Shown here one piece after another: positions 14,139 to 14,668 of a DNA stretch of 14,668 bases. The number at the start of each line of letters is the position of its first letter. Position 1 is the first letter of the stretch. Position numbers and translations under genes: made by a program. Source of the stretch: Pirellulaceae bacterium (GTDB taxonomy: Bacteria > Planctomycetota > Planctomycetia > Pirellulales > Pirellulaceae). The notes beneath the pieces are model-generated. The model saw nothing but the letters and a program-made list of their open reading frames with translations. It did no database searches and was not told the origin of the DNA. The stretch is taken from assembly GCA_030744095.1 (NCBI GenBank), contig JASLRF010000031.1, forward strand, positions 1 through 14,668, given 5' to 3'.

Positions 14139-14316
14139 CCGGCCGCAAAATAGCAGCCAGTGAGCCGAGCCGCCAGGATTGACTTTCCGTCGAACTGTGC
14201 CGATTGTGCCAATGAAACCAATTGCATCAGCGACTGGTGCGTCTTAAACCCACGTCCAACGGCTGGACTGACGGAAATGTTTGTGATTGCGTAGTCGTGG
14301 TAAGTGAGCATCATCA

Positions 14317-14668
14317 CTCTCCCTCCGGGAGAGTCGGACGCGGTAGCGGCCGGGTTAGACACGAACAACGCCTTCGGCGTTGTACATCGTAGCCCAGGGT
14401 AAGCAACGCGGCGCAGCCGCGACGCGTCACCCTGGGTTGCGATGCCGAACGAATCAGATCAACGCTGAAGGCGTTGCACGTCTCGCGATTGTCGCACGCC
14501 TTCAGCGTGCAAATATTCTCCATCCCCAATTACCCAGGGTGGCGCGGCTGCGCCGCTGACCCTGGGCTACGATGTGTAACGCCTTCAGCGTTGGATCTTG
14601 CGAGCAAGCTAAACACGTACTCGGGAGAGATGACTGGATCTAAACTTGAGAAGCGAGATAGATTTGAA
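14317..14668. repeat. Dispersed repeat R3, copy 2 (composite, runs off the window)
   Basis: The left end, CTCTCCC-TCC-GGGAGAG (14317-14333), is a perfect 7-bp hairpin. It is followed by a TCGGACGCGGTAGCGGCCGG block that matches 8007-8025 with two changes. The right end (14623-14668) is the inverted counterpart of 7955-8000 (41 of 46). Between them lies a palindromic block (14367-14592). Together with 14068-14316, where I saw no gene or clear repeat, this makes 601 bp of non-coding DNA at the right edge. Confidence 0.7.
14367..14592. repeat. Composite palindromic array (CGCCTTCAGCG units and CCCAGGGT/ACCCTGGG hairpins)
   Basis: Four related short palindromes occur: AACGCCTTCGGCGTT (14367-14381), AACGCTGAAGGCGTT (14461-14475), GCACGCCTTCAGCGTGC (14494-14510) and AACGCCTTCAGCGTT (14578-14592). 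Two larger hairpins lie between them. AGCCCAGGGT (14391-14400) pairs with ACCCTGGGTT (14429-14438) and encloses CGCGGC-GCA-GCCGCG. ACCCAGGGT (14532-14540) pairs with ACCCTGGGCT (14559-14568) and encloses GCGGC-TGC-GCCGC. The outer order (short unit, ACATCGTAGCCCAGGGT; then ACCCTGGGCTACGATGT, short unit) makes the whole block roughly an inverted repeat of itself. Confidence 0.8.

Noticed and set aside
14135..14368. 77-codon minus-strand frame upstream of hom
   Set aside because: It starts within repeat R3 and ends across the predicted hom promoter. No family pattern was seen. A degraded gene fragment cannot be excluded.
14367..14592. CRISPR array, suggested by regularly recurring short palindromes
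   Set aside because: Units vary in sequence and orientation, spacing is irregular, and there are no unique spacers of uniform length or cas genes.

Overview
The window looks like chromosomal DNA from a planctomycete, probably a member of the Pirellulaceae/Pirellulales. The evidence is the combination of a DUF1080 (3-keto-disaccharide hydrolase) exported protein next to an exported two-domain alpha/beta-hydrolase, a beta-RFAP synthase homologue (tetrahydromethanopterin pathway), a glycine-zipper lipoprotein with a His/Pro/Tyr-rich tail, an aspartate kinase with four ACT domains, and large intergenic spaces filled with palindromic repeats. The lineage is an inference from gene content. No rRNA or marker gene is present.

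Layout. Bases 1-115 hold the start of a minus-strand serine hydrolase (beta-lactamase fold) that runs off the left edge. Bases 453-3443 (+) carry two exported proteins that probably act on carbohydrate: a Tat-type esterase/hydrolase and a DUF1080 protein. A minus-strand glycine-zipper lipoprotein (3541-4164) converges on them. Next, on the plus strand and each separated by repeat-rich DNA, come the RFAP synthase (4402-5361), pdxJ (5960-6679), dapA (7025-7912), an unrecognised 113-residue protein (8521-8862) and a bifunctional-nuclease-family (DUF151) protein (9227-9628). Facing them on the minus strand is a compact cluster, hom (14067-12769), a phosphoglycerate-mutase-like gene (12672-11470) and lysC (11438-9654). 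The right end (14068-14668) is non-coding and made of nested palindromes.

How the genes fit together. lysC makes aspartyl phosphate, dapA takes the lysine/diaminopimelate branch, and hom takes the threonine/methionine branch. The phosphoglycerate-mutase-like protein between hom and lysC fits the subfamily long proposed as a non-orthologous homoserine kinase. The cluster would then supply aspartate kinase, homoserine dehydrogenase and homoserine kinase from one transcript. ACT domains on both LysC (four) and Hom (one) point to allosteric feedback. PdxJ makes pyridoxine 5'-phosphate. The RFAP synthase implies a methanopterin-type C1 carrier elsewhere in the genome.

The most unusual content is intergenic. 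At least three dispersed repeat families occur twice each in this window: R1, 90 bp; R2, about 110-140 bp with nested inverted repeats; R3, with 'CTCTCCC...GGGAGAG' ends. There are also isolated perfect palindromes and a composite palindromic array at the right edge. I saw no tRNA, rRNA, CRISPR array, transposase or phage gene, and no clearly new multi-gene system. The leads are the repeat families, the homoserine-kinase candidate, and a few smaller oddities listed in the findings.
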